DNA of 64,000 bases, from assembly GCA_964617455.1 (NCBI GenBank), contig CAZTYF010000003.1, positions 1 through 64,000 on the forward strand, read 5' to 3'. How positions within the stretch are numbered: position 1 is the first letter of the stretch; each line of letters starts with the position of its first letter. The position numbers were made by a program, and so were the translations under genes. A model generated the notes under the pieces. It did no database searches, was not told the origin of the DNA, and saw only the letters and a list, made by a program, of their open reading frames with translations. This DNA comes from Monoglobus sp964617455 (GTDB lineage Bacteria > Bacillota > Clostridia > Monoglobales > Monoglobaceae). Positions 53,496 through 62,446 of this stretch are shown here, in pieces.

Positions 53496-53524
53496 TTGAC
53501 TTTATAAGCGGTTGGATATATAAT
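53496..53524 (+). promoter_or_regulatory. Promoter of the GH28-uxaB-uxaA unit
   Basis: TTGACT (53496-53501), 17-base spacer, TATAAT (53519-53524). It starts a new transcription unit after the terminator at 53397. Confidence 0.85.
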
Positions 53525-53569
53525 TACTATGAATGAATAATTTCTAAAAAGATATAACGGAGGTTTACT

Positions 53570-55051
53570 ATGGGCACATTATCAACTGTCTTAGATGTTA
53601 CCGAATATGGCGTAATCGGTGACGGACAAACCAACAATACCAAAGCCATTGCGGGCGTTATCGAAAAGCTCAAAGAAAAAGGCGGCGGCACCCTCTATTT
53701 CCCGCCCGGTGAATATGTTACCGGCACGATTATGCTCGGCGACTGTATGACTTTATATCTTGAGGGCGGTGCCATAATATTGGGAAGCGAAAACCCGGAC
53801 GACTATCCCATGCTCACCAACAAAGAGATAGAGGGCTACAACAGAGGCGGCCATGCGGGCCTTGTGTGTGCCATCAAAGCAAAGCGGGTCACCGTTACGG
53901 GCAGAGGCATAATAGACGGCCGGGGTTACTACTGGTGGGACGACCCCGACAATCAGTACAGGCCTCGGGCATTTCAGCCCATACTGTGCAACAATGTGCG
54001 GCTGGAGGGCATCAGTATCCGCAACTCGGCCATGTGGACCGTTCATCCCATATGCTGCCTGAATGTGGTTATCGACGGCATATCCGTTCGCAATCCTGCG
54101 GACTCCCCCAACACGGACGGAATCAACCCGGAGAGCTGCCGCAACGTTCGTATCTCCAACTGTTCCATAACGGTGGGAGACGACTGTGTGACCTTGAAAT
54201 CCGGAACGGAGGATGACGACCTTCAAAAGCAGCACGCCTGCGAGAACATAACCATAACCAACTGTACCATGAACGACGGGCACGGCGGCGTTGTTATAGG
54301 CAGCGAGATGTCCGGCGGAGTCAGAAACGTTACCATTTCCAACTGTGTATTCAACGGCACGGACAGAGGAATCAGAATCAAGACCCGCCGCAAGAGAGGC
54401 GGCTTTGTGAAGGATGTCAGAATTGACAACATCATCATGTATGATGTATATTCACCCCTCACCATCAACGGCTACTACCAGTGCGGCGGAACCGACCCGG
54501 ACGATGAGGAACTGTTCAGCTTGGGGCCGAGACCCATTGAGGACAGCACTCCGGTGTTCAAAAACATATACATCAGCAACATCACCGCAAGAGAGGTCAA
54601 GTGCGCCGCAGGATATATCTACGGCCTGCCCGAGATGCCCGTAAAGGGCCTCCACATAGACAACTTCGTTTGCACCATGACAAAGGGAGAGCACAACGTG
54701 GCCAGCGAGCCGATTATGGCCTGGCACATCAAGCCCGTCAGCCATTACGGATTTTACTGCGCCAATATGAAGGATGTATGCTTTAACAACATCCACATCA
54801 CGGCGGAGCAGTCTCCTTCGATTATCATAGAGCAGTCCGACTCCGTAAAAATCAGCGGTATGACATCTCCCGGGGACAACACGGCTGTTCGCATCAGAAA
54901 GTCAACGGATATTCTGCTGAGCAACTCTTTGATTTCCCCCACGGCGGAAACATTCCTGGAGGTTGACGAGGAGTCCAAAAAATCCCTTGCAATCAACGGT
55001 GTTGCCGTGACGGATACGGAGAGACAGAAGGTAATGGAAATCATTGATTAA
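53570..55051 (+). CDS. Intracellular GH28 polygalacturonase-type glycoside hydrolase
   Basis: The 493-residue beta-helix enzyme has all the GH28 marks. NTDG (SPNTDGINPE near 182) and DD (VGDDCVTLKSG near 202) supply the catalytic aspartates; GHGGVVIGSE lies near 242 and RIKTRRKRGG near 266. There is no signal peptide, so it should act in the cytoplasm on imported oligomers. It would release galacturonate, or act on rhamnogalacturonan fragments; the exact bond is not decidable here. CGGAGG lies 6 bases before the ATG. uxaB follows after 17 bases. Confidence 0.94.
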   Translation: MGTLSTVLDVTEYGVIGDGQTNNTKAIAGVIEKLKEKGGGTLYFPPGEYVTGTIMLGDCMTLYLEGGAIILGSENPDDYPMLTNKEIEGYNRGGHAGLVCAIKAKRVTVTGRGIIDGRGYYWWDDPDNQYRPRAFQPILCNNVRLEGISIRNSAMWTVHPICCLNVVIDGISVRNPADSPNTDGINPESCRNVRISNCSITVGDDCVTLKSGTEDDDLQKQHACENITITNCTMNDGHGGVVIGSEMSGGVRNVTISNCVFNGTDRGIRIKTRRKRGGFVKDVRIDNIIMYDVYSPLTINGYYQCGGTDPDDEELFSLGPRPIEDSTPVFKNIYISNITAREVKCAAGYIYGLPEMPVKGLHIDNFVCTMTKGEHNVASEPIMAWHIKPVSHYGFYCANMKDVCFNNIHITAEQSPSIIIEQSDSVKISGMTSPGDNTAVRIRKSTDILLSNSLISPTAETFLEVDEESKKSLAINGVAVTDTERQKVMEIID

Positions 55052-55068
55052 AAATAGGAGGGTTAAAA

Positions 55069-56442
55069 ATGGAAAGGTTAAAAAGAAAAGAAGAATGCCG
55101 GCTTAAGGAGCGGTTTTTACAGTTTGGCGAAGGCAACTTCCTTCGGGGATTTGTGGATTGGATGATTGACCGCCTGAACAAAGAAAACGGCTATGACGGG
55201 GGAGTTGTTGTGGTTCAGCCCGTCAATGTGGGTCCGGTGGTAAAAATGCTCAACGAGCAGGACGGACTCTATACCCTGTATCTGCGGGGCCTTTTGAACG
55301 GCGAAAAAGTTGAAGAGACAAGGGTGGTTGAATGTATAACCCGGGGCATAAATCCCTTTGAGGATACCGAAGCTTTCTATGCCTGTGCGGAAAATCCGGA
55401 TTTGAGATACATCATTTCCAACACCACTGAGGCTGGCATAGAATATAAGCCCAATCAGGACCCCAATGATTTCGAGGCCCTCACATTCCCCGGCAAGCTT
55501 ACCACCTTTATGAAAAAGAGATATGACGCAGGCCTGCCAGGATTTCTCCTTCTGCCCTGCGAACTCATCGACAAAAACGGAGATGAACTCAAAAAGTGCA
55601 TAAAGAAGCATGCCGCCGATTTTGGCTACGGTGACGACTTTATCAAGTGGGTTGACGAGGAGAACTACTTCACAAACACCTTGGTCGACAGAATCGTTAC
55701 GGGCTATCCTCGGGATACGGCCAAAGAGATGGAGCAGGAATACGGCTACCTTGACAATGTTATCGACACGGCGGAGATATTCCACCTGTGGGTTATAGAG
55801 GGTGACAAGAAGTACGCAGAGGAGCTCCCCTTTGACAAGTTGGGTATGAATGTTCTGTGGACGGACGATGTTACTCCCTACAAAAAGAGAAAGGTGAGAA
55901 TCTTAAACGGCGCCCACACCATGATGGTTTTGGCGGCCCACTTGGCGGGAATCGAGACGGTCAAAGAGGCAATGGATGACGAGTTGATATACAGTTTTAT
56001 GCACAAAGGCCTGTTTGAGGAGATAATCCCCACTTTGGACCTTCCCAAGGACGAGCTTGTGCAGTTTGCCAACGATGTTATCGAGCGGTTCAAAAATCCC
56101 TTCATCAAGCACTATCTGCTGAGCATTGCCCTAAACTCCGTGTCCAAATTCCAAGTCAGGGTCCTGCCCTCCATTCTTGAATATATAAAAGCCAATAACA
56201 AAGAACCCAAATGTTTGGTATTCTCCCTGGCAGCCCTGATTGCTTTCTACAGAACGGATGCCGCCAACGACAATTCGGATGTTATGGCCTTTATGAAAGA
56301 CGCAAGCGTCGGAGACATTTTGGCAAAGACCGAGTATTGGGGACAGGATTTGAGCTTCCTTAAGCCCTCCATCGACAAATACCTTGCCGCAATAGACGAA
56401 AAAGGTATCAGAGGTGCCATGGAAGATGTGGTAAACGGCTGA
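55069..56442 (+). CDS. uxaB: Tagaturonate reductase (altronate oxidoreductase)
   Basis: The 457-residue polyol dehydrogenase of the mannitol dehydrogenase family reduces D-tagaturonate to D-altronate with NADH. LQFGEGNFLRGFVDWMIDR near residue 15 is the nucleotide-binding start. KRKVRILNGAHTMM near 277 is the catalytic Lys/Asn/His motif, and YIISNTTEAGI near 115 fits UxaB. UxaB rather than fructuronate reductase (UxuB) is favoured by the uxaA neighbour, 21 bases downstream. AGGAGG lies 7 bases before the ATG. Confidence 0.94.
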   Translation: MERLKRKEECRLKERFLQFGEGNFLRGFVDWMIDRLNKENGYDGGVVVVQPVNVGPVVKMLNEQDGLYTLYLRGLLNGEKVEETRVVECITRGINPFEDTEAFYACAENPDLRYIISNTTEAGIEYKPNQDPNDFEALTFPGKLTTFMKKRYDAGLPGFLLLPCELIDKNGDELKKCIKKHAADFGYGDDFIKWVDEENYFTNTLVDRIVTGYPRDTAKEMEQEYGYLDNVIDTAEIFHLWVIEGDKKYAEELPFDKLGMNVLWTDDVTPYKKRKVRILNGAHTMMVLAAHLAGIETVKEAMDDELIYSFMHKGLFEEIIPTLDLPKDELVQFANDVIERFKNPFIKHYLLSIALNSVSKFQVRVLPSILEYIKANNKEPKCLVFSLAALIAFYRTDAANDNSDVMAFMKDASVGDILAKTEYWGQDLSFLKPSIDKYLAAIDEKGIRGAMEDVVNG

Positions 56443-56463
56443 TACAATCGGGAGGGTTTGAAT

Positions 56464-57879
56464 ATGGCAAAGATAAAGATAAGTCCCCTTGACAATGTGG
56501 AAGTCAATGTGGGCGGCGAGTACGACGGCCACAAGACCGCCATTCGGGATATCAAAAAAGGCGAAAATATAATAAAATACGGCTATCCCATAGGCCATGC
56601 CCTTGAGGATATAAAGGCCGGGGAGCACGTGCACACCCACAATATCAAAACCAACTTAAGCGGCATTTTGGAATATAAATACGAGCCCGTCGACTGCGCC
56701 ATAAAAAAGGCGGAGGACAAACTGACATTTAACGGTTTTGTTCGGGACGACGGCAGCGTGGGCATCCGAAACGAAATCTGGATAGTGAACACGGTGGGCT
56801 GCATTAACAGGACGGCGGAGAAGTTGGCAAGGCTTGCCGGAGAGAAATATGCAGGCAGAACGGACGGCATATACACCTTTGTGCATCCTTTCGGCTGCTC
56901 ACAGCTTGGGGATGACCAAAAAACCACCCAGGCCATTCTGAAGGGTTTGGTGAACCATCCCAATGCGGCAGGCGTTTTGGTTTTGGGCTTGGGCTGCGAG
57001 AACAACAACATACCCGTGTTCAAAGAGGTTTTGGGAGAATATAATCCGGACAGAGTGAAGTTTATGTCCACCCAGGACTATGACGATGAACTTGAACAGG
57101 GCCTCAAGCTCATAGGCGAGCTTGTGGAATATGCGCAAAAATTCAAGAGAACCCCCTGCGACCTTTCCAAATTGGTTGTGGGACTCAAGTGCGGCGGAAG
57201 CGACGGTTTTTCGGGTCTTACCGCCAATCCCTTGGTGGGACGGTTCTCCGATTTGCTCATTGCCCACGGCGGAAGCACCATATTGACCGAGGTTCCCGAA
57301 ATGTTCGGCGCGGAGACGCTGCTTATGAACAGGTGCAGGGATGAGGAAACATTCCACAAGGTGGTTGACCTTATAAACAACTTCAAAGAGTATTTTATGC
57401 GCCACAATCAGGTGGTCTATGAAAATCCCTCGCCGGGCAACAAAAAGGGCGGGATCACCACCCTTGAAGACAAATCCTTGGGCTGCGTTCAAAAGAGCGG
57501 CACGGGAGAAGTGGTGGATGTTATCCAAATCGGCGAGCACGTCAAAAAGCAGGGTCTCAACCTGCTCACGGGCCCCGGAAACGATATCGTTGCGGTGACG
57601 AACCTGACAGCCTCCGGCTGCCATATGGTTCTGTTCACCACCGGCAGAGGAACCCCCGTAGGCGCTCCCGTTCCCACGGTGAAAATCTCCTCCAACTCAG
57701 GCTTGGCCCGACGGAAACCCCATTGGATTGACTTCAATGCGGGACCCATTGTGGAAGGTGCGGATTTGACCCGGGATTTGCTGAACCTGGTGATTGATGT
57801 GGCAAACGGAAGACAGACCAACAACGAAAAGAACGGCTACAGAGAGATTTCCATCTTCAAAGACGGGGTAGTGCTTTAA
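56464..57879 (+). CDS. uxaA: Altronate dehydratase
   Basis: The 471-residue iron-dependent dehydratase converts D-altronate to 2-keto-3-deoxygluconate. An N-terminal SAF domain (residues 1 to about 90; KGENIIKYGYPIGHALEDI) is fused to the catalytic domain. Conserved blocks are FVRDDGSVGIRNEIWI near 98, HPFGCSQLGDDQ near 142, LGLGCENNNIP near 175, LKCGGSDGFSGLTANP near 245 and TTGRGTPVGAP near 400. The start ATG 56464 lies 7 bases after GGGAGGG; a TTG at 56458 is less likely. It completes the galacturonate-to-KDG branch of the locus. Confidence 0.96.
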   Translation: MAKIKISPLDNVEVNVGGEYDGHKTAIRDIKKGENIIKYGYPIGHALEDIKAGEHVHTHNIKTNLSGILEYKYEPVDCAIKKAEDKLTFNGFVRDDGSVGIRNEIWIVNTVGCINRTAEKLARLAGEKYAGRTDGIYTFVHPFGCSQLGDDQKTTQAILKGLVNHPNAAGVLVLGLGCENNNIPVFKEVLGEYNPDRVKFMSTQDYDDELEQGLKLIGELVEYAQKFKRTPCDLSKLVVGLKCGGSDGFSGLTANPLVGRFSDLLIAHGGSTILTEVPEMFGAETLLMNRCRDEETFHKVVDLINNFKEYFMRHNQVVYENPSPGNKKGGITTLEDKSLGCVQKSGTGEVVDVIQIGEHVKKQGLNLLTGPGNDIVAVTNLTASGCHMVLFTTGRGTPVGAPVPTVKISSNSGLARRKPHWIDFNAGPIVEGADLTRDLLNLVIDVANGRQTNNEKNGYREISIFKDGVVL

Positions 57880-57895
57880 TAAAAACGACTTTTGA

Positions 57896-57927
57896 CTCCC
57901 CCTCCTTAGTCTCTAAGGGGAGGGGAG
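57896..57927 (+). other. Intercistronic hairpin between uxaA and GH43
   Basis: CTCCCCCTCCTTAG can pair with CTAAGGGGAGGGGAG around a three-base loop, with one bulge. No T tract follows, so it is not a standard terminator. It may act as a processing site or 3' end stabiliser. Confidence 0.6.
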
Positions 57928-57960
57928 CATATTTTAACCGCGGACAGCAAAGGAAAGCGG

Positions 57961-57974
57961 TAGGCGTAAGCCTA
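57961..57974 (+). other. Small GNRA-loop hairpin upstream of GH43
   Basis: TAGGC-GTAA-GCCTA forms a five-base-pair stem with a GNRA tetraloop 26 bases before the GH43 start codon. It belongs to a 121-base intercistronic region with the larger hairpin at 57896. No known riboswitch class was recognised. Confidence 0.45.
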
Positions 57975-58000
57975 TGGTACAAGAACATAAGGAGGATTTT

Positions 58001-59545
58001 ATGAACAGAAAAGAGGGAAAATGGATTGCCGATTTGGGCGACGGTACCTACAAAAATCCCATACTCTACGCTGATTATTCCGACCCGGATGTTATAAGAG
58101 TGGGTGAGGATTTCTATATGACCGCATCAAGCTTCACATACACTCCGGGCCTGCCCATACTCCATTCCAAGGATTTGGTAAACTGGGAAATCATAAACTA
58201 CGCCGTAAGGAAGCAATCCGACAGATACAACAGACCCGTCCACGGCTGCGGTGTGTGGGCTCCCGCCATTCGCTATCACGAGGGCAAATTCTATATCTAC
58301 TACGGAGATCCGGATTTGGGAATTTTTATGACCTGCACCGATGACCCATATGGCGAGTGGTCGGATTTGGTACTGGTGAAGGAAGCGGTGGGCATAATCG
58401 ACACCTGCCCCCTGTGGGACGACGACGGCAAGGCATACATCGTTCACGGATATGCCAACAGCCGCTGCGGCATAAAGAGCCACCTTGCGGTTTGTGAAAT
58501 GAATTGGGAAGGTACCCGTGTCATCGGCGAGGACAAGTTCATATTCGACGGCTCCGTAAGCCAGCCCGTAATAGAAGGTCCCAAAATATACAAAAGAGAC
58601 GGAATGTATTATGTCTTGGCACCGGCGGGAGGCGTTCCCACCGGCTGGCAAGTGGCCCTCCGAAGCAAGAACATCTACGGCCCCTATGAGGACCATATCG
58701 TGATGCGCCAAGGCAAAACCGAAATCAACGGCCCTCATCAGGGCGGTTTGGTTGAATTGGAAAACGGGGAGAACTGGTTCATTCACTTCCAGGATTTGGA
58801 GGTGATCGGACGAATCACCCACCTTCAGCCCGTCACCTGGACAGACGGCTGGCCCGTTATGGGAGAAAATATCGACAGCGGCCTCTGCGGCCAGCCTGTG
58901 GCGAGATATAAAAAACCGAATGTGGGCAAGAGCTATCCCGTAAGCACCATAGCCACCTCCGACGATTTTACGGGCAATAAACTGGGACTTCAGTGGCAGT
59001 GGCAGTGCAATCCCAAGGAGGAGTGGTATTCCCTTGAAAACAAGGGCAAGCTGAGACTGTTCAGCGAGGAATTTAAGATCGAGCAGGAGAAGTATCTGTG
59101 GCACGTCCCCAATCTTTTGACTCAGCTGTGGCAGGCCCCCTCAATGGTGGTAACCACCAAGGTGTCCCTCCCCAAGGGCGTGGGAAAGAACAAAGCCGTT
59201 CTGGGGGTCATAGGCTATAAGTACGGATATATCGCCCTTACCGACACGGGAATCGCGGAGTTTCGGGTGGGAGACTTCAAAACCATCACCGAGGAGGAGC
59301 CTGAGCAGTTGGTGGCGGATAAATGTATAGGAACCACCGAGGCGTATCTCAGGTGTGAAATAATATCCCGCACAAACGGCAAAAAAGCCATGGGCAGGGT
59401 GTCCTACAGCGTTGACGGGAACGATTTCATAAAATTGGGCGAATTCGATATCCTCCAAGGCAGATGGGTGGGAGCCAAAACCTGCATTGCCTGCTTGGGA
59501 GAAAAAGGCGCCTATGCGGACTTTGAAGATTTTCTGGTGGTATAG
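58001..59545 (+). CDS. GH43 glycoside hydrolase (arabinofuranosidase/xylosidase type), intracellular
   Basis: The 514-residue protein has a five-bladed propeller GH43 domain (about residues 15-310). The catalytic base lies in YSDPDVIR near 28, the modulating Asp region in IDTCPLWDDDG near 130 and the acid Glu in VIEGPKIYKRDG near 190. A C-terminal concanavalin-like beta-sandwich (about 325-514) follows, as in beta-xylosidase/arabinofuranosidase subfamilies. There is no signal peptide. In this locus it probably trims arabinose, xylose or galactose side chains from imported pectin fragments; the sugar is inferred. The start is ATG 58001 with AAGGAGG 6 bases upstream. Confidence 0.92.
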   Translation: MNRKEGKWIADLGDGTYKNPILYADYSDPDVIRVGEDFYMTASSFTYTPGLPILHSKDLVNWEIINYAVRKQSDRYNRPVHGCGVWAPAIRYHEGKFYIYYGDPDLGIFMTCTDDPYGEWSDLVLVKEAVGIIDTCPLWDDDGKAYIVHGYANSRCGIKSHLAVCEMNWEGTRVIGEDKFIFDGSVSQPVIEGPKIYKRDGMYYVLAPAGGVPTGWQVALRSKNIYGPYEDHIVMRQGKTEINGPHQGGLVELENGENWFIHFQDLEVIGRITHLQPVTWTDGWPVMGENIDSGLCGQPVARYKKPNVGKSYPVSTIATSDDFTGNKLGLQWQWQCNPKEEWYSLENKGKLRLFSEEFKIEQEKYLWHVPNLLTQLWQAPSMVVTTKVSLPKGVGKNKAVLGVIGYKYGYIALTDTGIAEFRVGDFKTITEEEPEQLVADKCIGTTEAYLRCEIISRTNGKKAMGRVSYSVDGNDFIKLGEFDILQGRWVGAKTCIACLGEKGAYADFEDFLVV

Positions 59546-59555
59546 ATAACAACCG

Positions 59556-59600
59556 ATCGGGTCGGGGCTCGGTCCGAAGAGCCCGAAGCTCCGACTCGAT
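59556..59600 (+). other. 14-base-pair hairpin between GH43 and the AEC transporter
   Basis: ATCGGGTCGGGGCT (59556-59569) pairs with AGCTCCGACTCGAT (59587-59600), counting two G:U pairs, around a 17-base loop. No T tract follows. With the hairpin at 57896 it brackets the GH43 gene. Confidence 0.6.
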
Positions 59601-59652
59601 GTGATTTGAATTTAAATATTTCGGAAATTTCCATGGCAAAGGGGCAGAAACA

Positions 59653-60570
59653 TTGACACAGAACATCATAACCGTAGGCACTCAGGTGGCTATACTTTTC
59701 GTCTTAATCGGAGTGGGCTTTTGTTGTGCCAAAGCGAAAATCTTGGGCGACAAAGCCATAAAGGGTATAACAAACCTATTGCTGTATATAGTGACTCCCT
59801 GCGTCATTGTAAACTCCTATCAAAGGGATTTCGACAGGAGTATGTTAAAAGGTCTGGGTATAACTTTCGCCGCCGCCTTTATGTCCCACATTGTCGCTAT
59901 AATTTTGGCTCATGTTTTCATTCGGGACAGGGATAAGCGCCGAGAGAAAGTTCTCAGATTCGGAACCGTCTTTTCCAACTGCGGCTATATGTCCCTGCCC
60001 CTTCAAAATGCCCTTTTGGGCGCCGATGGGGTGTTCTATGGAGCGACCTATATTGCGGTGTTCAACATAGTTATGTGGACCTATGGGGTGTTTTTGATGG
60101 ACGGAGGCCTCAAGGCCATATCCCTCAGAAAAATATTCATAAACCCGGGAGTAATCGGCACCGCAGCGGGAGTTTTGGTCTTTGTTTTGTCCATCAAACT
60201 GCCCAAGGTGATATCCGAGCCCATAAGCAGTTTGGCGGCCCTCAACACTCCCCTGCCCATGATCGTCATAGGCTACCGTCTGGCGGCCTCGGGACTTAGG
60301 ATTCGGGGCTCCGGAATGTATGCGATGATACTCCTGCGCCTTGTCATATCCCCCCTCATTATGCTTGGAGGCCTCTTGCTCTGCGGAATTCGAGGCACTG
60401 TTTTGGTGGCCTGCGTCATTGCAGCCTCCGCACCCTGCGCCGCATCGACCACTATGTTCGCGGAAAAATTCAACGGCGACGCCGCCTTGGCGGCCTCCTG
60501 CGTGTCCGTCACCACCGTTCTTTCCGTAATCACCATGCCGCTGATTGTGGCACTTGCGGGAGCAGTGTGA
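59653..60570 (+). CDS. AEC (auxin efflux carrier) family permease
   Basis: The 305-residue integral membrane protein has about ten hydrophobic segments in two halves. The family stretches TNLLLYIVTPCVIVNSYQ near 40 and FSNCGYMSLPLQNALLG near 108 are present, as is the second-half SAPCAASTTMFAEKF near 260. Bacterial members move organic acids such as malate or similar carboxylates. Its place at the end of the pectin locus makes an acidic product or intermediate a reasonable but unproven cargo. The start is TTG 59653, with AAAGGGG 8 bases upstream. Confidence 0.87.
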   Translation: MTQNIITVGTQVAILFVLIGVGFCCAKAKILGDKAIKGITNLLLYIVTPCVIVNSYQRDFDRSMLKGLGITFAAAFMSHIVAIILAHVFIRDRDKRREKVLRFGTVFSNCGYMSLPLQNALLGADGVFYGATYIAVFNIVMWTYGVFLMDGGLKAISLRKIFINPGVIGTAAGVLVFVLSIKLPKVISEPISSLAALNTPLPMIVIGYRLAASGLRIRGSGMYAMILLRLVISPLIMLGGLLLCGIRGTVLVACVIAASAPCAASTTMFAEKFNGDAALAASCVSVTTVLSVITMPLIVALAGAV

Positions 60571-60634
60571 GGGAAATCCCCCGGGAGGCGGGAAAATCGA
60601 AATATAGACAAATATAAAATCGGAGAAATGAAAA

Positions 60635-61297
60635 ATGCTTGATGAATCAAAAAGAAAATTTATCGGATTTATGATTGAGTCGGATGTGCTGCGGTTCGGA
60701 GAATTTATTACCAAAAGCGGCCGTAAAACTCCCTATTTTATCAATACCGGGAACTACCGCACGGGCAGACAGATTGCCCTGTTGGCGGAGTTTTACGGAA
60801 AGCTCATCGCCGAGAAGTGCGGAGATGAGTTCGACTGTATGTTCGGTCCCGCCTATAAGGGAATTCCCTTGGCAGCCGCAACGGCGGCGGCCCTATATCG
60901 CCGGTACGGCATGGATAAGCCCTATTTCTTCAACCGAAAAGAGGAGAAGGACCATGGGGAGGGAGGCTCCCTTGTGGGATACAAGCCAAAAGACGGAGAC
61001 CGGGTGATTGTCATTGAGGATGTTATCACGGCGGGAACCGCTATTCGGGAGACCATGCCCATACTGACAGGAGCAGCCAAAGTCACCGTCCCTCATATGT
61101 TCATATCTGTGGATAGGTGCGAAACAGGTCGAAATCCGGGCAAAACCGCCGTTTCGGAAGTCAGGGAAGAGTTTGGAACAGAGGTCCATTCGATTGTCAC
61201 CGTCAGGGACATTCACGAATATCTGAAAGAAGCCGGTGCCGAAAAATCCCTGATCGAAAATATGGAAGATTATATGGCAAAATATTGCGCAGTATAA
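60635..61297 (+). CDS. pyrE: Orotate phosphoribosyltransferase
   Basis: The 220-residue type I PRTase makes OMP from orotate and PRPP in pyrimidine synthesis. FGEFITKSGRKTPYFINTG near 21, FGPAYKGIPLAAATAAAL near 70, FNRKEEKDHGEGGSLVG near 98 and the PRPP loop VIVIEDVITAGTAIRE near 123 are all family marks. The usual DD of the loop is ED here, which is within family variation. GGAG lies 9 bases before the ATG. No other pyr genes are nearby. Confidence 0.96.
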   Translation: MLDESKRKFIGFMIESDVLRFGEFITKSGRKTPYFINTGNYRTGRQIALLAEFYGKLIAEKCGDEFDCMFGPAYKGIPLAAATAAALYRRYGMDKPYFFNRKEEKDHGEGGSLVGYKPKDGDRVIVIEDVITAGTAIRETMPILTGAAKVTVPHMFISVDRCETGRNPGKTAVSEVREEFGTEVHSIVTVRDIHEYLKEAGAEKSLIENMEDYMAKYCAV

Positions 61298-61333
61298 ATC
61301 ATTCCTCTATTAAGATTTTATATAGCATAAAAA

Positions 61334-61371
61334 TCCCCAAGGAGTCGGGCAAGTTGCCCTTACCTTGGGGA
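61334..61371. terminator. Shared terminator between pyrE and the convergent lipoprotein gene
   Basis: TCCCCAAGG pairs with CCTTGGGGA, with an inner GGGCA/TGCCC stem. On the minus strand TTTTT follows directly. On the plus strand the T tract is weaker (ATGTTATTTT). It is probably bidirectional, better for the minus-strand gene. Confidence 0.8.
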
Positions 61372-61404
61372 ATGTTATTTTAAAATTTCAATGCCCGCGA
61401 CGGA

Positions 61405-62205
61405 CTAATCTTCTATGGCAATAAACACATCCGCTCGGTCGAAGTCTTTGTAGCACACGGAGGGAAGGGTTATATTTTCTCCGGGTCCGATTTCCGGAAG
61501 ATCGTTTGAGTCAAATCCTACCATTTCGTTGCTTTCAAAGAATATAACCAAATACTTAAAGTTCTCCGCAAAGTCGTTGCCGTTGTTGGCAACGGTCAGA
61601 TTGACGCCGCCCTGGGCTCTTGCGGCTCTGGCGTTCATATCGCCGAGGAGAACTCCCCGAAGGTTGCTTTCCTCATAGTTGACGGTGCGGACGATGGTCT
61701 CCGTGTCGGAGTCCAGTTCAAAGCCCGCAAAACTCCGATTGCCGCTCTCTATGCCTCTCAAGGTCTTGCTGTCTCTATCCACCGTCTCCCCCCGAGAGTC
61801 AAGGCATTCAATTTCCACATCCGCATCCACATCAAAGGCCGAATCGTTTTCGAACACGAAAAAGGCATATTTTTGACCGTTGTCGTCAAGATAATCATAT
61901 TCGGTAACATCGATGTCATTGCCAACCTCGGCGGAATCAAAGTCTCCGCCTCCCAATGCATCATTGTCTCCCGAGGAGCTTCCGCCCGAGCGTTTCGGGG
62001 TGGGAGTGGGCCTTGAGTCGGAGCCGACCTCCCTATTGGAATAACCCTCCGAAAGTTCGGATTCATGTATATCTTCAAGAGCCGCGACCCGTTCCTTAAG
62101 GCTGTTGAATTCCGATTTTGAAACTCCGCAGCCGCCGAGGGTCGGCACAAAAACCGCCACCGCCGCCATTGCCGCAATGGTTTTGATAAATCTTCCCGGT
62201 TTCAT
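61405..62205 (-). CDS. Lipoprotein of unknown function
   Basis: The 266-residue protein has a lipoprotein signal peptide with LGGC (cysteine near residue 26). A short coiled-coil-like stretch follows (SEFNSLKERVAALEDIHESELSE), then a Ser/Gly/Thr/Pro/Asp-rich linker (about 60-95). The beta-rich C-terminal domain (about 100-266) resembles FxLYD-type or extracellular Ig-like folds found in Firmicutes lipoproteins. No catalytic motif is recognised. GGAGG lies 8 bases before ATG 62205. It is transcribed divergently from ddl behind its own promoter. Confidence 0.82.
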   Translation of the reverse strand: MKPGRFIKTIAAMAAVAVFVPTLGGCGVSKSEFNSLKERVAALEDIHESELSEGYSNREVGSDSRPTPTPKRSGGSSSGDNDALGGGDFDSAEVGNDIDVTEYDYLDDNGQKYAFFVFENDSAFDVDADVEIECLDSRGETVDRDSKTLRGIESGNRSFAGFELDSDTETIVRTVNYEESNLRGVLLGDMNARAARAQGGVNLTVANNGNDFAENFKYLVIFFESNEMVGFDSNDLPEIGPGENITLPSVCYKDFDRADVFIAIED

Positions 62206-62270
62206 AGCATAGTCCTCCGTGCAAATCATATTTGGAATTACGGAAATACCGCAAAAAATCAACCAAGGAT

Positions 62271-62299
62271 ATTTTAGCATTATTTAAAAAATTTGTCAA
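62271..62299 (-). promoter_or_regulatory. Promoter of the lipoprotein gene
   Basis: Minus strand TTGACA (62299-62294), 17-base spacer, TAAAAT (62276-62271). Confidence 0.88.
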
Positions 62300-62355
62300 G
62301 ATCTCTCCTGTGCACAAATTATCGGGACATTATCAAATTTTATATATTATGACTA

Positions 62356-62383
62356 TTGAAATTTTCCCAAAATATGATAGAAT
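62356..62383 (+). promoter_or_regulatory. Promoter of ddl
   Basis: TTGAAA (62356-62361), 16-base spacer, TAGAAT (62378-62383), with an extended -10 TG at 62375-62376. Confidence 0.75.
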
Positions 62384-62446
62384 TATACATTAGTGTATGC
62401 AGCGCATCGAATAAATTCGAAGCAAAGAGAAGGGATGATTGATTTT

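Noticed and set aside
57880..58000. Cyclic-di-GMP-like or other riboswitch in the uxaA-GH43 gap
   Set aside because: A GNRA hairpin and a CAAAG stretch are present, but the length, conserved core and tetraloop-receptor pattern of the known class do not fit.
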